DNA of 64,000 nucleotides from Streptomyces sp. JJ36 (lineage in GTDB: Bacteria; Actinomycetota; Actinomycetes; Streptomycetales; Streptomycetaceae), in NCBI RefSeq assembly GCF_021696945.1, contig NZ_JACYHE010000004.1, positions 1 to 64,000 of the forward strand, in the 5' to 3' direction. The translations under genes were made by a program, and so were the position numbers. This document shows positions 8,340 to 17,090 of this stretch, in pieces. Every line of letters starts with the position of its first letter. Positions within the stretch are counted from its first letter, which is position 1. Under the pieces are notes generated by a model. That model was given only the letters and a program-made list of their open reading frames with translations, was not told the DNA's origin and made no database searches.

Positions 8340-9358
8340 GCAGCACGAGCGGCACGACGAGCGACGCGGCGGGGCCGCCCGAGCCCGAGGGGTCCCGGCA
8401 GCCGGGTGCGGACGCGGGCCGGACACCGGACCCGGAGGAGACGCCCGGCGTCTCGGAGCAGGACGAGACCACCGACGGCTCCGCCCAGGGCATGGGAGCG
8501 GCGCCCACCGGCGTCCAGCCCCCGGCGGGCGGACCGCCGACCCGGGAGCGGCTGGGCGGGCCCGCGCCCGCCCCGGCCGCCGGCGCGGACGGCACCCGCT
8601 ACGACGCGCACTTCCGGGTGTGGCGCGGCGATCCGGAGCGCGGCGCGCTGGAGGACTACACGGTGGAGGTGCACGAGGGCGAGGTGGTCCTCGACATCAT
8701 CCACCGGCTCCAGGCCACCCAGGCGCCCGACCTGGCGGTGCGCTGGAACTGCAAGGCGGGCAAGTGCGGCTCGTGCAGCGCCGAGGTCAACGGGCGGCCG
8801 CGGCTGCTGTGCATGACCCGGATGTCGGTCTTCGCGCCCACCGACACCATCACGGTGACGCCGCTGCGTGCCTTCCCGGTCGTCCGGGACCTGGTGACGG
8901 ACGTCTCCTTCAACTACACGAAGGCGCGGGAGATCCCGTCCTTCGTGCCGCCCCGGGACCTGCAGCCGGGCGAGTACCGGATGCAGCAGGAGGACGTGGG
9001 CCGCTCGCAGGAGTTCCGCAAGTGCATCGAGTGCTTCCTCTGCCAGAACACCTGCCATGTGGTGCGGGACCACGAGGAGAACAAGCAGGCCTTCGCCGGG
9101 CCCCGCTACCTGATGCGCATCGCCGAACTGGACATGCATCCGCTGGACTCCGCCGAGGAGCAGGGGCTGGACCGCAGGACCTCGGCCAAGGACGAGCACG
9201 GGCTCGGCTACTGCAACATCACCAAGTGCTGCACCGAGGTCTGCCCGGAGAACATCGCGATCACCGACAACGCGCTGATCCCGATGAAGGAGCGCGCGGC
9301 CGACCGCAAGTACGACCCCCTGGTGTGGCTGGGCGACAAGATCCGCCGCCGGCGGTGA
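8336..9358 (+). CDS. sdhB: Succinate dehydrogenase iron-sulfur subunit
   Basis: Electron-transfer subunit linking FAD to quinone. The N-terminal ferredoxin domain binds 2Fe-2S through Cys139, Cys144, Cys147 and Cys159 (NCKAGKCGSC ... LLC). The C-terminal domain carries C-I-E-C-F-L-C-Q-N-T-C (Cys230, 233, 236, 240) and the later K-C-C-T-E-V-C-P for the other clusters. The GTG start overlaps the sdhA stop. Read from there the protein is 340 residues, with a disordered Gly/Pro/Glu leader of about 85 residues not found in typical 240-250-residue SdhB. An internal ATG at 8492 would shorten this leader to about 35 residues. The coupled GTG is preferred but not certain. Confidence 0.92.
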   Translation: MSSTSGTTSDAAGPPEPEGSRQPGADAGRTPDPEETPGVSEQDETTDGSAQGMGAAPTGVQPPAGGPPTRERLGGPAPAPAAGADGTRYDAHFRVWRGDPERGALEDYTVEVHEGEVVLDIIHRLQATQAPDLAVRWNCKAGKCGSCSAEVNGRPRLLCMTRMSVFAPTDTITVTPLRAFPVVRDLVTDVSFNYTKAREIPSFVPPRDLQPGEYRMQQEDVGRSQEFRKCIECFLCQNTCHVVRDHEENKQAFAGPRYLMRIAELDMHPLDSAEEQGLDRRTSAKDEHGLGYCNITKCCTEVCPENIAITDNALIPMKERAADRKYDPLVWLGDKIRRRR

Positions 9359-9365
9359 GCACGCG

Positions 9366-9416
9366 GCGGACCACGGCCGGGGTCCCGCGGTCCGCGGGGC
9401 CCCGGCCGTGGTCCGC
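9366..9416. terminator. Terminator after the sdh operon
   Basis: A perfect 17-bp GC stem (9366-9382 with 9400-9416) encloses a 17-nt loop that can itself fold (CCCGCGG/CCGCGGG). It lies 8 bp after sdhB and 56 bp before the end of the convergent glycosyltransferase gene, so it can stop transcription from both sides. Confidence 0.85.
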
Positions 9417-9471
9417 GCTGCCCGGGGCGTCCGGGCGGCGCGGGGCGTCCGGGCAGCACGGAGCGGCCGGG

Positions 9472-11592
9472 CTAGGCGGGTTCCCCGGGCCCTCCGGAGA
9501 GGTCCCGCGCGCTGAGCGCCAGGGAGTTGTCGTGCGCGAAATACGGGCGGACGCGCACCGGACCGCGTGCGTGGTGGGTGCGCTCGGCCGCCGGCAGGAC
9601 GTCCGTGCTCTTCCGGTCCACGACGTCCCCGGTGAGGCGGCCCAGGGGTACCGCGTCGTCGCCGCCCTCGGGGAGCAGCCGCAGGTCCCAGAGGCTCTGT
9701 GCGGCGTGGTGGCGGGAGACCGCCGCCGAGACCGGCAGCCGGCACTCGAACCGGCCGTCGCCCAGCGGCCTCAGCGCCATCTCGACGTCGTACGCGTCGT
9801 CCGTGCGGGAGACGGCCACCGCCCGGGCGCCCTCCTCCAGCGGGGGGCCGGCGAGCAGAGCGGCCGTCACGGACACCTCGTGCTCGCCCAGGTGCACCTC
9901 TTCGACCTCCGCGTGTGCCGGGCGCCGCCAGGCCCGGACGGCCAGGAAGCCGTCGCTGGTGGTGTACGGGATCCACGCCGTCACCCCGTCCCGGTCCACG
10001 ACCGGGGGCAGGGTCAGCAGCGCGGCCTGCTCGACCGCCGTGGCCTCGACTCGGCTGTCCCGGGCGGCGTCCTGCCCGCCGGGTACGACGTAGCAGTCCC
10101 AGCGTCCCTCGGCCAGCACGTGCGCGGAGCGCTCGACCTCCGCGGTGTACCGGCCGCGGTCGTCGCGCGCCATCGGCACCCGGAGATGGCGCTTCCGTGC
10201 GTCCCTGCGCTTGCGGACCAGCAGGTCCACCGGCCCCTCCCCGGCCTGCGGGGCGACCGTGGCGGTGACGGAGAGGCCGCCGTCGCTCGTGACCACACAG
10301 CGTGCCGTGGGCTGCGGCGCCGGCGCCGTCCCGGCGGTGTCCCCCGTCCGCCGTACGGCAGCCCGGACCGCCCGCTCGGGACGGCGCAGGCGGGCGCCGA
10401 GCCGGCGGGCGAACGCGGCCGGCCCGTGCCGGGTCTGCTTTCCCGCGCCCAGTGCCGCGAACAGTTCCTCGTACCGCCGGGCGACGACGTCGGGGGCGTA
10501 GTCGCCGGCCCGGCGCCGTCCGGCGGTCGCGAGCCGGCGGCGCTCGTCCGGAGCGTCGATGAGGCGGAGCAGGGCGTCGGCCAGCGCGTCGGAGCCGCCT
10601 TCCAGCGGCGACAGCACGCCGTTCTCGCCATGGGTGATGATCTCCCCGGGTCCGTGCGGGCAGTCGGTGGCGACCACCGGCACCCCGCAGTGCATGGCCT
10701 CCACGATCGTCATGCCGAAGGACTCGAAGTCCGACGAGACGACGGCGACGGCTCCCTTGGCCCACTCGGGCTCGACGGGCGAGACGTCCCCCATGAGTCG
10801 CGCCCGGTCGCTCAGCCCCAGCTCCTCGATCCGTTCGCGCAGCTCCGCCTTCTTGCGGCCGCGGCCGTAGAGGCGAAGCTGCCAGTCGGGGCGGGCCGCG
10901 GCCACCTTGGCGAACGCGTCGAGCAGCCGGTCGTAACGCTTGACCGGGATCAGCCGGCCCGCGGCGACGATGGTCCGGCTGTCGCCCGTGGACGGGGTCA
11001 CCTCCAGCGGGACGGTGCAGTTCGGTATGGAGAGGATGCGGGTGTCCACATCCGGCAGCACCTGCCGGTAGTGACCGGCGTCGGCCTCGGAGACGGTGAC
11101 GAAGGCGTCGAGCTCGGCGAGGGCGGCGTTCTGGTCCGCGCGGAGCTGCTCGGGGTGCATGCGCAGCAGCAGATGCTCCTGGCCGACCCGGACCTGCCGC
11201 GGGGAGCCGTAGCGGGCGAGGTAGCCGTTGAGCACGGGGCGGGTGGCGACGACGACGTCCGCGTCGGTCTCCTCCAGGTACGCCGCGACCCGCTCGTCGG
11301 TGAGCCGGGAGGGGGCGAGCGGGCCCTTGTTCACCGCCCTGTCCTCGAACATCGTGCTCGGCTCGGCATGGTGCGGGTGGTCGCCGTCGTAGGCGTCGGA
11401 CTCCCGGCGCCAGTCGATGAGCGAGGTGAGGCGGACGTCCGGGCCGAAGGAGAGCCGGGGCGCGTCCCGGGTCCGGTGGACGCTGGCGACCTCCACCGTG
11501 TGCCGCTTGCCCAGTGCCCGGGACAGGTTGCTGGTCGACCGGATCGTGCCGCCGATCCCGTAGGCGTTGTACAGCAGGAAGGCGATCTTCAC
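9472..11592 (-). CDS. GT4-family glycosyltransferase with long C-terminal extension
   Basis: 706-residue protein. Residues 1-385 are a GT-B glycosyltransferase of family 4. They show K-I-A-F-L-L-Y-N-A-Y-G-I-G-G-T-I-R at the N-terminus, the phosphate-binding G-R-L-I-P-V-K-R near 212-219, and the E-x7-E motif E290-S-F-G-M-T-I-V-E298 followed by G-V-P-V-V-A-T-D-C-P. Such enzymes transfer sugars from nucleotide donors to cell-wall polymers or polysaccharides. Residues about 400-706 form an extension of beta-rich repeats (DVEMALRPLGDGRFECRLP and similar) that I recognise only as resembling extensions of teichoic-acid or wall-glycan transferases. GTG start with GGGGGA about 9 nt upstream. No export or polymer genes are adjacent. 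Acceptor unknown. Confidence 0.85.
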   Translation of the reverse strand: MKIAFLLYNAYGIGGTIRSTSNLSRALGKRHTVEVASVHRTRDAPRLSFGPDVRLTSLIDWRRESDAYDGDHPHHAEPSTMFEDRAVNKGPLAPSRLTDERVAAYLEETDADVVVATRPVLNGYLARYGSPRQVRVGQEHLLLRMHPEQLRADQNAALAELDAFVTVSEADAGHYRQVLPDVDTRILSIPNCTVPLEVTPSTGDSRTIVAAGRLIPVKRYDRLLDAFAKVAAARPDWQLRLYGRGRKKAELRERIEELGLSDRARLMGDVSPVEPEWAKGAVAVVSSDFESFGMTIVEAMHCGVPVVATDCPHGPGEIITHGENGVLSPLEGGSDALADALLRLIDAPDERRRLATAGRRRAGDYAPDVVARRYEELFAALGAGKQTRHGPAAFARRLGARLRRPERAVRAAVRRTGDTAGTAPAPQPTARCVVTSDGGLSVTATVAPQAGEGPVDLLVRKRRDARKRHLRVPMARDDRGRYTAEVERSAHVLAEGRWDCYVVPGGQDAARDSRVEATAVEQAALLTLPPVVDRDGVTAWIPYTTSDGFLAVRAWRRPAHAEVEEVHLGEHEVSVTAALLAGPPLEEGARAVAVSRTDDAYDVEMALRPLGDGRFECRLPVSAAVSRHHAAQSLWDLRLLPEGGDDAVPLGRLTGDVVDRKSTDVLPAAERTHHARGPVRVRPYFAHDNSLALSARDLSGGPGEPA

Positions 11593-11932
11593 GAGTGTGT
11601 TCCCCCAGGCGGTTCGGTCATGAACGTCCGCAGCGCGCGGACCGGCGCGCGTGGCGTCCGCCCCACGCGTCGGGCGACGGCCGCCGGAGGTCCGGAAGGG
11701 CCGCCGAGCGTGTGACCGGTGAGCCGGGCAGGAGTTGTACACAGGAACGGTGAATGTGAAAGTTCGCACACTGTGGAACCTGTGGGGCCCGGCCCCCGTC
11801 CCCCCTCCTCCCCGAGAGGCCGTGACCGCCGGCCGCCGGGCCGCCGCGCGGAGGCGGGCCGGGGGATTTGGCGCCGCGGGCCCCGGCGACGGACCATGGG
11901 CCCGACCCCTGCCCCGGCGAAGGACGGCGCCC
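11593..11932. other. Intergenic region, divergent promoters
   Basis: 340 bp lie between the glycosyltransferase start (minus) and the formylglycine-generating enzyme start (plus). An AT-richer patch at about 11730-11785 (TTGTACACAGG, TGTGAAAGTTCGCACA) is the likeliest promoter or regulator-binding area. I cannot assign exact -10 and -35 boxes. Confidence 0.4.
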
Positions 11933-12922
11933 GTGACCGAGCGAGACCGCACCGCGCGGCCGCGGGCCTGCTGCGCACCGGAGCGCTCCGGCCCGGCCGC
12001 GGTGCCCGGGCCCCGTGCGGACGCGCGGCCCGGGGGCGCCGGGGGCGTACGGACCCCGTACGGCGGCTGGCGGGAGCTGCCCGGCGGCACCTTCCGCATG
12101 GGGTGCGAGGACGGCCCCTACCCGGCCGACGGCGAGGGCCCGGTGCGGGAGGTGACCGTGGACGGCTTCGCGCTCGCCGCCACGGCCGTGACCACTGCCG
12201 AGTTCGCCGCGTTCGCCGGGGACACCGGGTATGTGACGGACGCCGAGCGGTACGGATGGTCGTTCGTCTTCGCCGGCTTCCTGCCTCCCGGCGCCCCGCC
12301 GACCCGGGGCGTGCCGGGCACGCCCTGGTGGCGGCAGGTCTTCGGTGCGGACTGGCGGCGGCCGGAGGGCCCGGGCCCGGACGCCCTGCAGGACCGCTCC
12401 GAGCACCCGGTGGTGCACGTCTCGCACGCCGACGCGCTGGCCTACTGCGCCTGGGCCGGCGCCCGGCTGCCCACCGAGGCCGAGTGGGAGTACGCAGCCC
12501 GCGGCGGGCTGGAGGGACAGCCCTACCCCTGGGGCGCGGAGCGCGACCCCGGCGGTGCGTACCGCATGAACATCTGGCGCGGCTCCTTCCCGGACCGCAA
12601 CACCGCCGCCGACGGGTACCCGGGCACCTGCCCGGTGGACGCCTTCCCGCCCAACGGCCACGGGCTGTACAACATGACCGGGAACGTGTGGGAGTGGTGC
12701 GCCGACTGGTTCAGCCCCGGCTTCCACAAGCGCGGGCCCCGGGTGAACCCGGCCGGGCCGCCGGCCGGCGAGGCGCGGGTGCTGCGCGGCGGCTCGCACC
12801 TGTGCCACGAGTCCTACTGCCTGCGGTACCGCACCTCGGCGCGGATGGGGAACACCCCGGACAGCTCCAGCGGGAACACCGGCTTCCGCGTCGCCGCCGC
12901 ACCGCACACGGCGTCACCCTGA
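11933..12922 (+). CDS. Formylglycine-generating enzyme (FGE/SUMF1 family)
   Basis: 329-residue enzyme that, with oxygen and copper, converts the Cys of a C-x-P-x-R motif in sulfatases to formylglycine. GTG start with AAGGA about 8 nt upstream. Earlier in-frame codons give an Arg/Pro leader. The domain begins at P-G-G-T-F-R-M-G-C and includes the hallmark G-N-V-W-E-W-C-A-D-W. The catalytic pair is seen in G-G-S-H-L-C-H-E-S-Y-C-L-R-Y-R, at Cys291 and Cys296. The 4-residue spacing equals that of the characterised bacterial enzyme, which separates true FGE from the many relatives lacking the Cys pair. No sulfatase gene is in the window. Confidence 0.9.
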   Translation: MTERDRTARPRACCAPERSGPAAVPGPRADARPGGAGGVRTPYGGWRELPGGTFRMGCEDGPYPADGEGPVREVTVDGFALAATAVTTAEFAAFAGDTGYVTDAERYGWSFVFAGFLPPGAPPTRGVPGTPWWRQVFGADWRRPEGPGPDALQDRSEHPVVHVSHADALAYCAWAGARLPTEAEWEYAARGGLEGQPYPWGAERDPGGAYRMNIWRGSFPDRNTAADGYPGTCPVDAFPPNGHGLYNMTGNVWEWCADWFSPGFHKRGPRVNPAGPPAGEARVLRGGSHLCHESYCLRYRTSARMGNTPDSSSGNTGFRVAAAPHTASP

Positions 12923-13159
12923 CCCGGCCCGGAAGGACCGGGCCCGAAGGGAGAGCCCGACGGGCCGCCGGGGTGGTCTCCTCCCCGGAGCCCGGGGCCC
13001 TGCGCGGCGGGGGCGGGGAGACGGCCCGCCACCGGCCGGGGGCCCCGGCCGGCCGCCGCCAGAGGTCCGCCCAACGGCAACGGCGCGGGGTGGGTCACAG
13101 CGGCCCGCCGGCGCCCTACGCTGCCGCCGAGTCCGCAACGGCACACAGACGGGTGGCAG

Positions 13160-14944
13160 ATGAGACGTCGACAGTTCCTGGGAACCCTGGCCGCCGGCAC
13201 CGCCGCGGCCGCCTCCCCGCTCGGCACGGCCGTACCCGCCGGGGCCGCGCCGGCGCCCGCCCGCGGCGGCCCGCCGACCGTCACCGCCGCGGACCTCCGC
13301 TTCCGCCCCCGCACCCTGCGCCCGGGCAGCGCACACCAGGCGGGCCTGCTGCCGGAGCAGCTGGCCGGGGTGGTCCCGGCGGCCGCGGAGTACACCCGGC
13401 CGGGCCCAGACCGCCCGCACCCGTCCCACCCCGGCTTCGTGCTGCTCGCCGCCCGCGACGGCGTGATCGCCGAGCACGCCGCCCACGGGCACGCACTGCG
13501 CTACGAGCGGTGGGACGCCGACGCCGCGCAGGCCGTCGAGCTGCCTCGCGAGCAGTGGGAGCCGATGCGCCCCGACACCGTCTTCGACATGGCCTCGGTC
13601 TCCAAGCTCTTCACCTCGGTGGTGCTGACGATCCTCGCCGAGCGCGGGGACCTCGACCTCTCCGCCCCCGTGGCCCGGTACCTGCCGCCGTTCGCCGCGG
13701 CGGACCCCGCCAAGGCACCCATCACGGTGCGTCAGCTTCTGACCCACACCTCGGGCATGAAGCCCTGGATCAGCCTCGCCGGGTACGCCGACCGGGAGGC
13801 GCGCCTCGCGGCGGTCTACGCCGAGCCGCTGGTCTCCGGGCCGGGCACGGCGTACGCCTACTCCGACCTGAACCTCATCACCGCGGGCCGGGTCGCCGAG
13901 GAGATCGCCGGAAAGGGCCTGGACGCCCTGGTCGCCGAGCTGATCACCGGGCCGCTGGGCATGCGGGACACCGGCTACAACCCGCCCGCCGGCCGGCTCC
14001 ACCGGATCGCCGCCACCGAGTACCAGCCGTGGACCGGCCGCGGCATGGTGCGGGGCACGGTGCACGACGAGAACGCCTGGTACCTGGGCGGCGTCGCGGG
14101 CCACGCCGGGATCTTCTCCACCGCCGCGGACATGGCCGTCTTCGGGCAGACCGTGCTGAACGGCGGCGTCCACGCCGGGACCCGGCTGCTCCGCGAGGAC
14201 ACCGTGCGGACCATGCTCACCAACCACAACGCGCACCTCGGCGGCGGCGCCGCCCGCGGACTGGGCTGGCAGCTCGACCAGCGCTGGTACATGGACGCCC
14301 TCACCTCCCCGGTGTCCTTCGGGCACACCGGCTACACCGGCACCTGCCTGGTCGGCGACCCGCTCTCCGGCACCCTCTTCGTGCTGCTGACCAACCGGGT
14401 GCACCCGACCCGGGAGTGGGGCACCGTCAGCGACTACCGGCGCGCCCCGGCCCGCCGCCTCGCCCGCGCGCTGCCGGTGCGTCCGCGGGTGGGCCGCAGC
14501 GCCTGGTTCTCCGGGCAGGCGGACGGCGCCACGGCCACCCTGCGGGTGCCGCTGGCGGAGCCCGTACGGCGGGACGCCGGGCTGCGCTTCCGGCTCTGGT
14601 ACGACACCGAGGCGAGCGACGTCTGCACCGTGCAGGCCACCACCGACGGCGGCACCACCTGGCAGGCGGTACCCCTGGAGCTGCGGCAGGACCGGCACCG
14701 CTGGCACACCACCGGCACCTTCTCCGGCTTCGCCCGGCGCCGCTGGACGGACGTACGGGTGGCGCTGCCGGACGGGGTGACCGGGGTGCGCTGGCGCTAC
14801 GCGACCGACCCGGCGTACCAGGGGCGCGGCGTGTACGTGCAGGACATCCGGGTGCTGGCGGGGCCGCGCCCGGTCTTCCTCAGCCTGCGCCCCCGGGACA
14901 ACGCCCGCATCCGGGCCGAGGGCTGGGCCGAGTCCCGCAACTGA
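13160..14944 (+). CDS. Tat-exported serine hydrolase (class C beta-lactamase/esterase fold)
   Basis: 594 residues. The N-terminus [18 protein letters not shown] is a twin-arginine signal followed by an Ala-rich region, so the folded enzyme is probably secreted. The penicillin-binding-protein-like domain has S146-V-S-K149 (nucleophile and general base), Y234-S-D in the Y-x-N position, and H-T-G near residue 395 in the K-T-G position. H-T-G is typical of esterase-like members rather than true beta-lactamases. After about residue 440 a beta-sandwich appears (ATLRVPLAEPVRRDAGLRF, VCTVQATTDGGTTWQAV) like the jelly-roll modules on secreted peptidases. Substrate could be peptides, esters or cell-wall material. 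It lies 237 bp after the FGE gene in the same direction. No strong ribosome site is seen. Confidence 0.85.
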   Translation: MRRRQFLGTLAAGTAAAASPLGTAVPAGAAPAPARGGPPTVTAADLRFRPRTLRPGSAHQAGLLPEQLAGVVPAAAEYTRPGPDRPHPSHPGFVLLAARDGVIAEHAAHGHALRYERWDADAAQAVELPREQWEPMRPDTVFDMASVSKLFTSVVLTILAERGDLDLSAPVARYLPPFAAADPAKAPITVRQLLTHTSGMKPWISLAGYADREARLAAVYAEPLVSGPGTAYAYSDLNLITAGRVAEEIAGKGLDALVAELITGPLGMRDTGYNPPAGRLHRIAATEYQPWTGRGMVRGTVHDENAWYLGGVAGHAGIFSTAADMAVFGQTVLNGGVHAGTRLLREDTVRTMLTNHNAHLGGGAARGLGWQLDQRWYMDALTSPVSFGHTGYTGTCLVGDPLSGTLFVLLTNRVHPTREWGTVSDYRRAPARRLARALPVRPRVGRSAWFSGQADGATATLRVPLAEPVRRDAGLRFRLWYDTEASDVCTVQATTDGGTTWQAVPLELRQDRHRWHTTGTFSGFARRRWTDVRVALPDGVTGVRWRYATDPAYQGRGVYVQDIRVLAGPRPVFLSLRPRDNARIRAEGWAESRN

Positions 14945-14950
14945 CCGGGA

Positions 14951-14987
14951 CCCGGCGGCACCCCCGGCCGTACCGGAAGCCGCCGGG
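14951..14987. terminator. Terminator between convergent genes
   Basis: A 9-bp stem (CCCGGCGGC at 14951, GCCGCCGGG at 14979) with a 19-nt loop starts 6 bp after the serine hydrolase stop and about 80 bp before the end of the convergent phosphatase gene. There is no U-tract, as usual in this genus. Confidence 0.5.
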
Positions 14988-15065
14988 AGATCCGCACGGG
15001 TCCCGTCCGGACAGCCCCGCCGGAAGATCCGCCGGAGAACCGCCGGTCCGGCGACGGAAACCGGG

Positions 15066-16919
15066 TCAGAACAGGCTGAGCAGCGCCTCGGTGGGGTCGG
15101 CCGGCTTGGTCTCCCCGTCCGGCAACGGCAGTTCGAACCAGACCGTCTTGCCGTGCGGGGTCCGCCGGCTGCCCCACCCGTCGCTCAGCAACTGGACGAG
15201 CTGGAGCCCGCGTCCGCCCTCGTCGGTGGCGCGGGCCCGGCGCCGCCGGGGCTGCACGAGCCCGGCGTCCCAGACCTCGCAGACCAGGGTGCGGTCCAGC
15301 AGCAACCGCAGCCGGATCTCGCCCTGGCCGTGCCGCAGGGCGTTGGTGACCAGCTCGCTCACCAGCAGCTCGGCGGTGTCGGCCAGCATGTCCAGGTCCC
15401 AGGCGTGCAACTGCTCACGGGCCAGCTCGCGGGCCCGGGAGACCGACTGCGGCTCCGGCGCCAGCCGCCAGTCGCCGACGGAGTCGGCGGGCAGCCCCTG
15501 CACGCGGGCGACCAGCAGCGCGATGTCGTCCGCGCCGTGGTGCACGTTGAGTTCGGCGAGCACCCGGTCGGCGACGTCCTCCAGCCCCTGCGGGGCGTGC
15601 CCGAGGGCGGTGCGGAAGCGGTCCAGGCCCTCGTCCAGCGGGTGGTCGCGGGACTCCACCAGGCCGTCGGTGTAGAGGGCGAGCAGCGCCCCGTCGGGCA
15701 GGTCCACCTCGATCTGCTCGAACGGCTCACCGCCGACGCCCAGCGGCACCCCCTTGGGGACCTCCAGCAGCAGCGCGCCTCCCTCGTCGGCGTCCGGGTC
15801 GCCGGAGGCCGGATCCCGCCGGGGGTCCGGCTCGCGCAGCACGGGCGGCAGATGGCCGGCGTTGGCGAAGGTGCAGCGCCGGGTCACCGGGTCGTAGACG
15901 GCGTAGGCACAGGTCGCCAGGTAGACCTCGGAGAGGTCGTCGGCGCCGGTGCGCGGGGCCCGCGCGGAGCGGCCGCGGCTCTGTTCCGGTGAGGCGCCGA
16001 GCCCGCGGGCGATCTCGTCGAGCGCGGAGAGCACCTCGGCCGGCTCCAGGTCGAGCAGCGCCAGCGTCCGTACGGCCGTGCGCAGCTCCCCCATGGCGAC
16101 GGCGGCGCGCAGCCCGCGGCCCATCACGTCACCCACCACCAGCGCGGTGCGGTGGCCGGGAAGCTGGATGACGTCGAACCAGTCCCCGCCCACCTCGGTG
16201 GCGGGGAAACCGGGGAGATACCGGCAGGCGATGTCCAGCCCGGCGGCCTCGGGGTCGCCGGGCGGCAGCAGGCTGCGCTGCAGGATGAGGGCGCGCTCGT
16301 GCTCCCGGCGGTAGAGCCGGGCGTTGTCCAGGCAGACGGCGGCGCGGGCGGCGAGTTCGGCGGCGAGCGCGCCGTCCCGCTCGCCGAAGGGCTCGCTGCC
16401 CTTGGCCCGGGAGAACTGCGCGACGCCCAGCACCCGTTCGCGGGCCACCATCGGCACCGCGAGGGTGGACTGCACGACGGCGCCGAACTGCGCGGGCACC
16501 GAGCCGTCCTGACCGCTGATGTGCTGGACCCGTGCCGTGCGCAGGGCCTCGGCGCCCGCGGAACGTATCGCGTAACAGTGGGTGGAGCCCACGGAGATGG
16601 GGCTGGTCTCCGCGCCGTCGTCCGAGGGGACCGCGAGCGGGGCGTCGGAGACCGCGCTGGCGAAGGCGACCCGGCGCAGCTCGCCGCCGCCGTCGTGGGT
16701 ACCGGTGGCGGGCGGCTCGTCGCCGACCAGCACATGCTGGTAGAGGTCCACGGAGGCGAGGTCGCAGAACTGCGGTACGGCGACATCCAGCAGCTCGCGG
16801 GCCGTGGTCTCCAGATCGAGGGAGTTCCCGATGCGCGCCCCCGCCGCGTTCAGCAGCGCCAGCGCCCGGCGTACGTCATCCGGCTTGCCCGCCGCCGCCT
16901 CGACTGGGATATCGCTCAA
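15066..16919 (-). CDS. GAF-SpoIIE phosphatase-HATPase regulator
   Basis: 617 residues in three modules. Residues 20-180 are a GAF sensor. Residues 205-430 are a PP2C/SpoIIE serine phosphatase (PATEVGGDWFDVIQL, LVVGDVMGRGLRAAVAMGEL, LYTDGLVESRDHPLDEGLDR). The C-terminal 130 residues are an anti-sigma-type histidine-kinase-like ATPase (LLVSELVTNALRHGQGEIRL, then DEGGRGLQLVQLLSDGWGSR). By family knowledge the phosphatase reactivates anti-sigma antagonists and the ATPase module can bind or phosphorylate them, giving a partner-switching node. Start is TTG with AAGGGG 5 nt upstream. It lies 171 bp downstream of a larger homologue in the same direction. No antagonist or sigma factor is adjacent, so the target is unknown. 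Confidence 0.9.
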   Translation of the reverse strand: MSDIPVEAAAGKPDDVRRALALLNAAGARIGNSLDLETTARELLDVAVPQFCDLASVDLYQHVLVGDEPPATGTHDGGGELRRVAFASAVSDAPLAVPSDDGAETSPISVGSTHCYAIRSAGAEALRTARVQHISGQDGSVPAQFGAVVQSTLAVPMVARERVLGVAQFSRAKGSEPFGERDGALAAELAARAAVCLDNARLYRREHERALILQRSLLPPGDPEAAGLDIACRYLPGFPATEVGGDWFDVIQLPGHRTALVVGDVMGRGLRAAVAMGELRTAVRTLALLDLEPAEVLSALDEIARGLGASPEQSRGRSARAPRTGADDLSEVYLATCAYAVYDPVTRRCTFANAGHLPPVLREPDPRRDPASGDPDADEGGALLLEVPKGVPLGVGGEPFEQIEVDLPDGALLALYTDGLVESRDHPLDEGLDRFRTALGHAPQGLEDVADRVLAELNVHHGADDIALLVARVQGLPADSVGDWRLAPEPQSVSRARELAREQLHAWDLDMLADTAELLVSELVTNALRHGQGEIRLRLLLDRTLVCEVWDAGLVQPRRRRARATDEGGRGLQLVQLLSDGWGSRRTPHGKTVWFELPLPDGETKPADPTEALLSLF

Positions 16920-17090
16920 TGCCGCCCCTTCCCGTTCCGGTGTGCGCCGGTACCGGCAGTGTCGCAGGCCGTGGCCCGCTGCGACATGCCCGTACCGGTC
17001 CCTGCCCGTTTTTCTGCAGCTCCGGACAAAAACCGTGCGTTCTCACACCGTCGTGCGTGCGCCCTGCCGTCGTCAGGGTCCTTCTCTCTC

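Noticed and set aside
9383..9399. Separate regulatory RNA inside the sdh terminator loop
   Set aside because: The inner CCCGCGG/CCGCGGG pairing is just an extension of the terminator fold.
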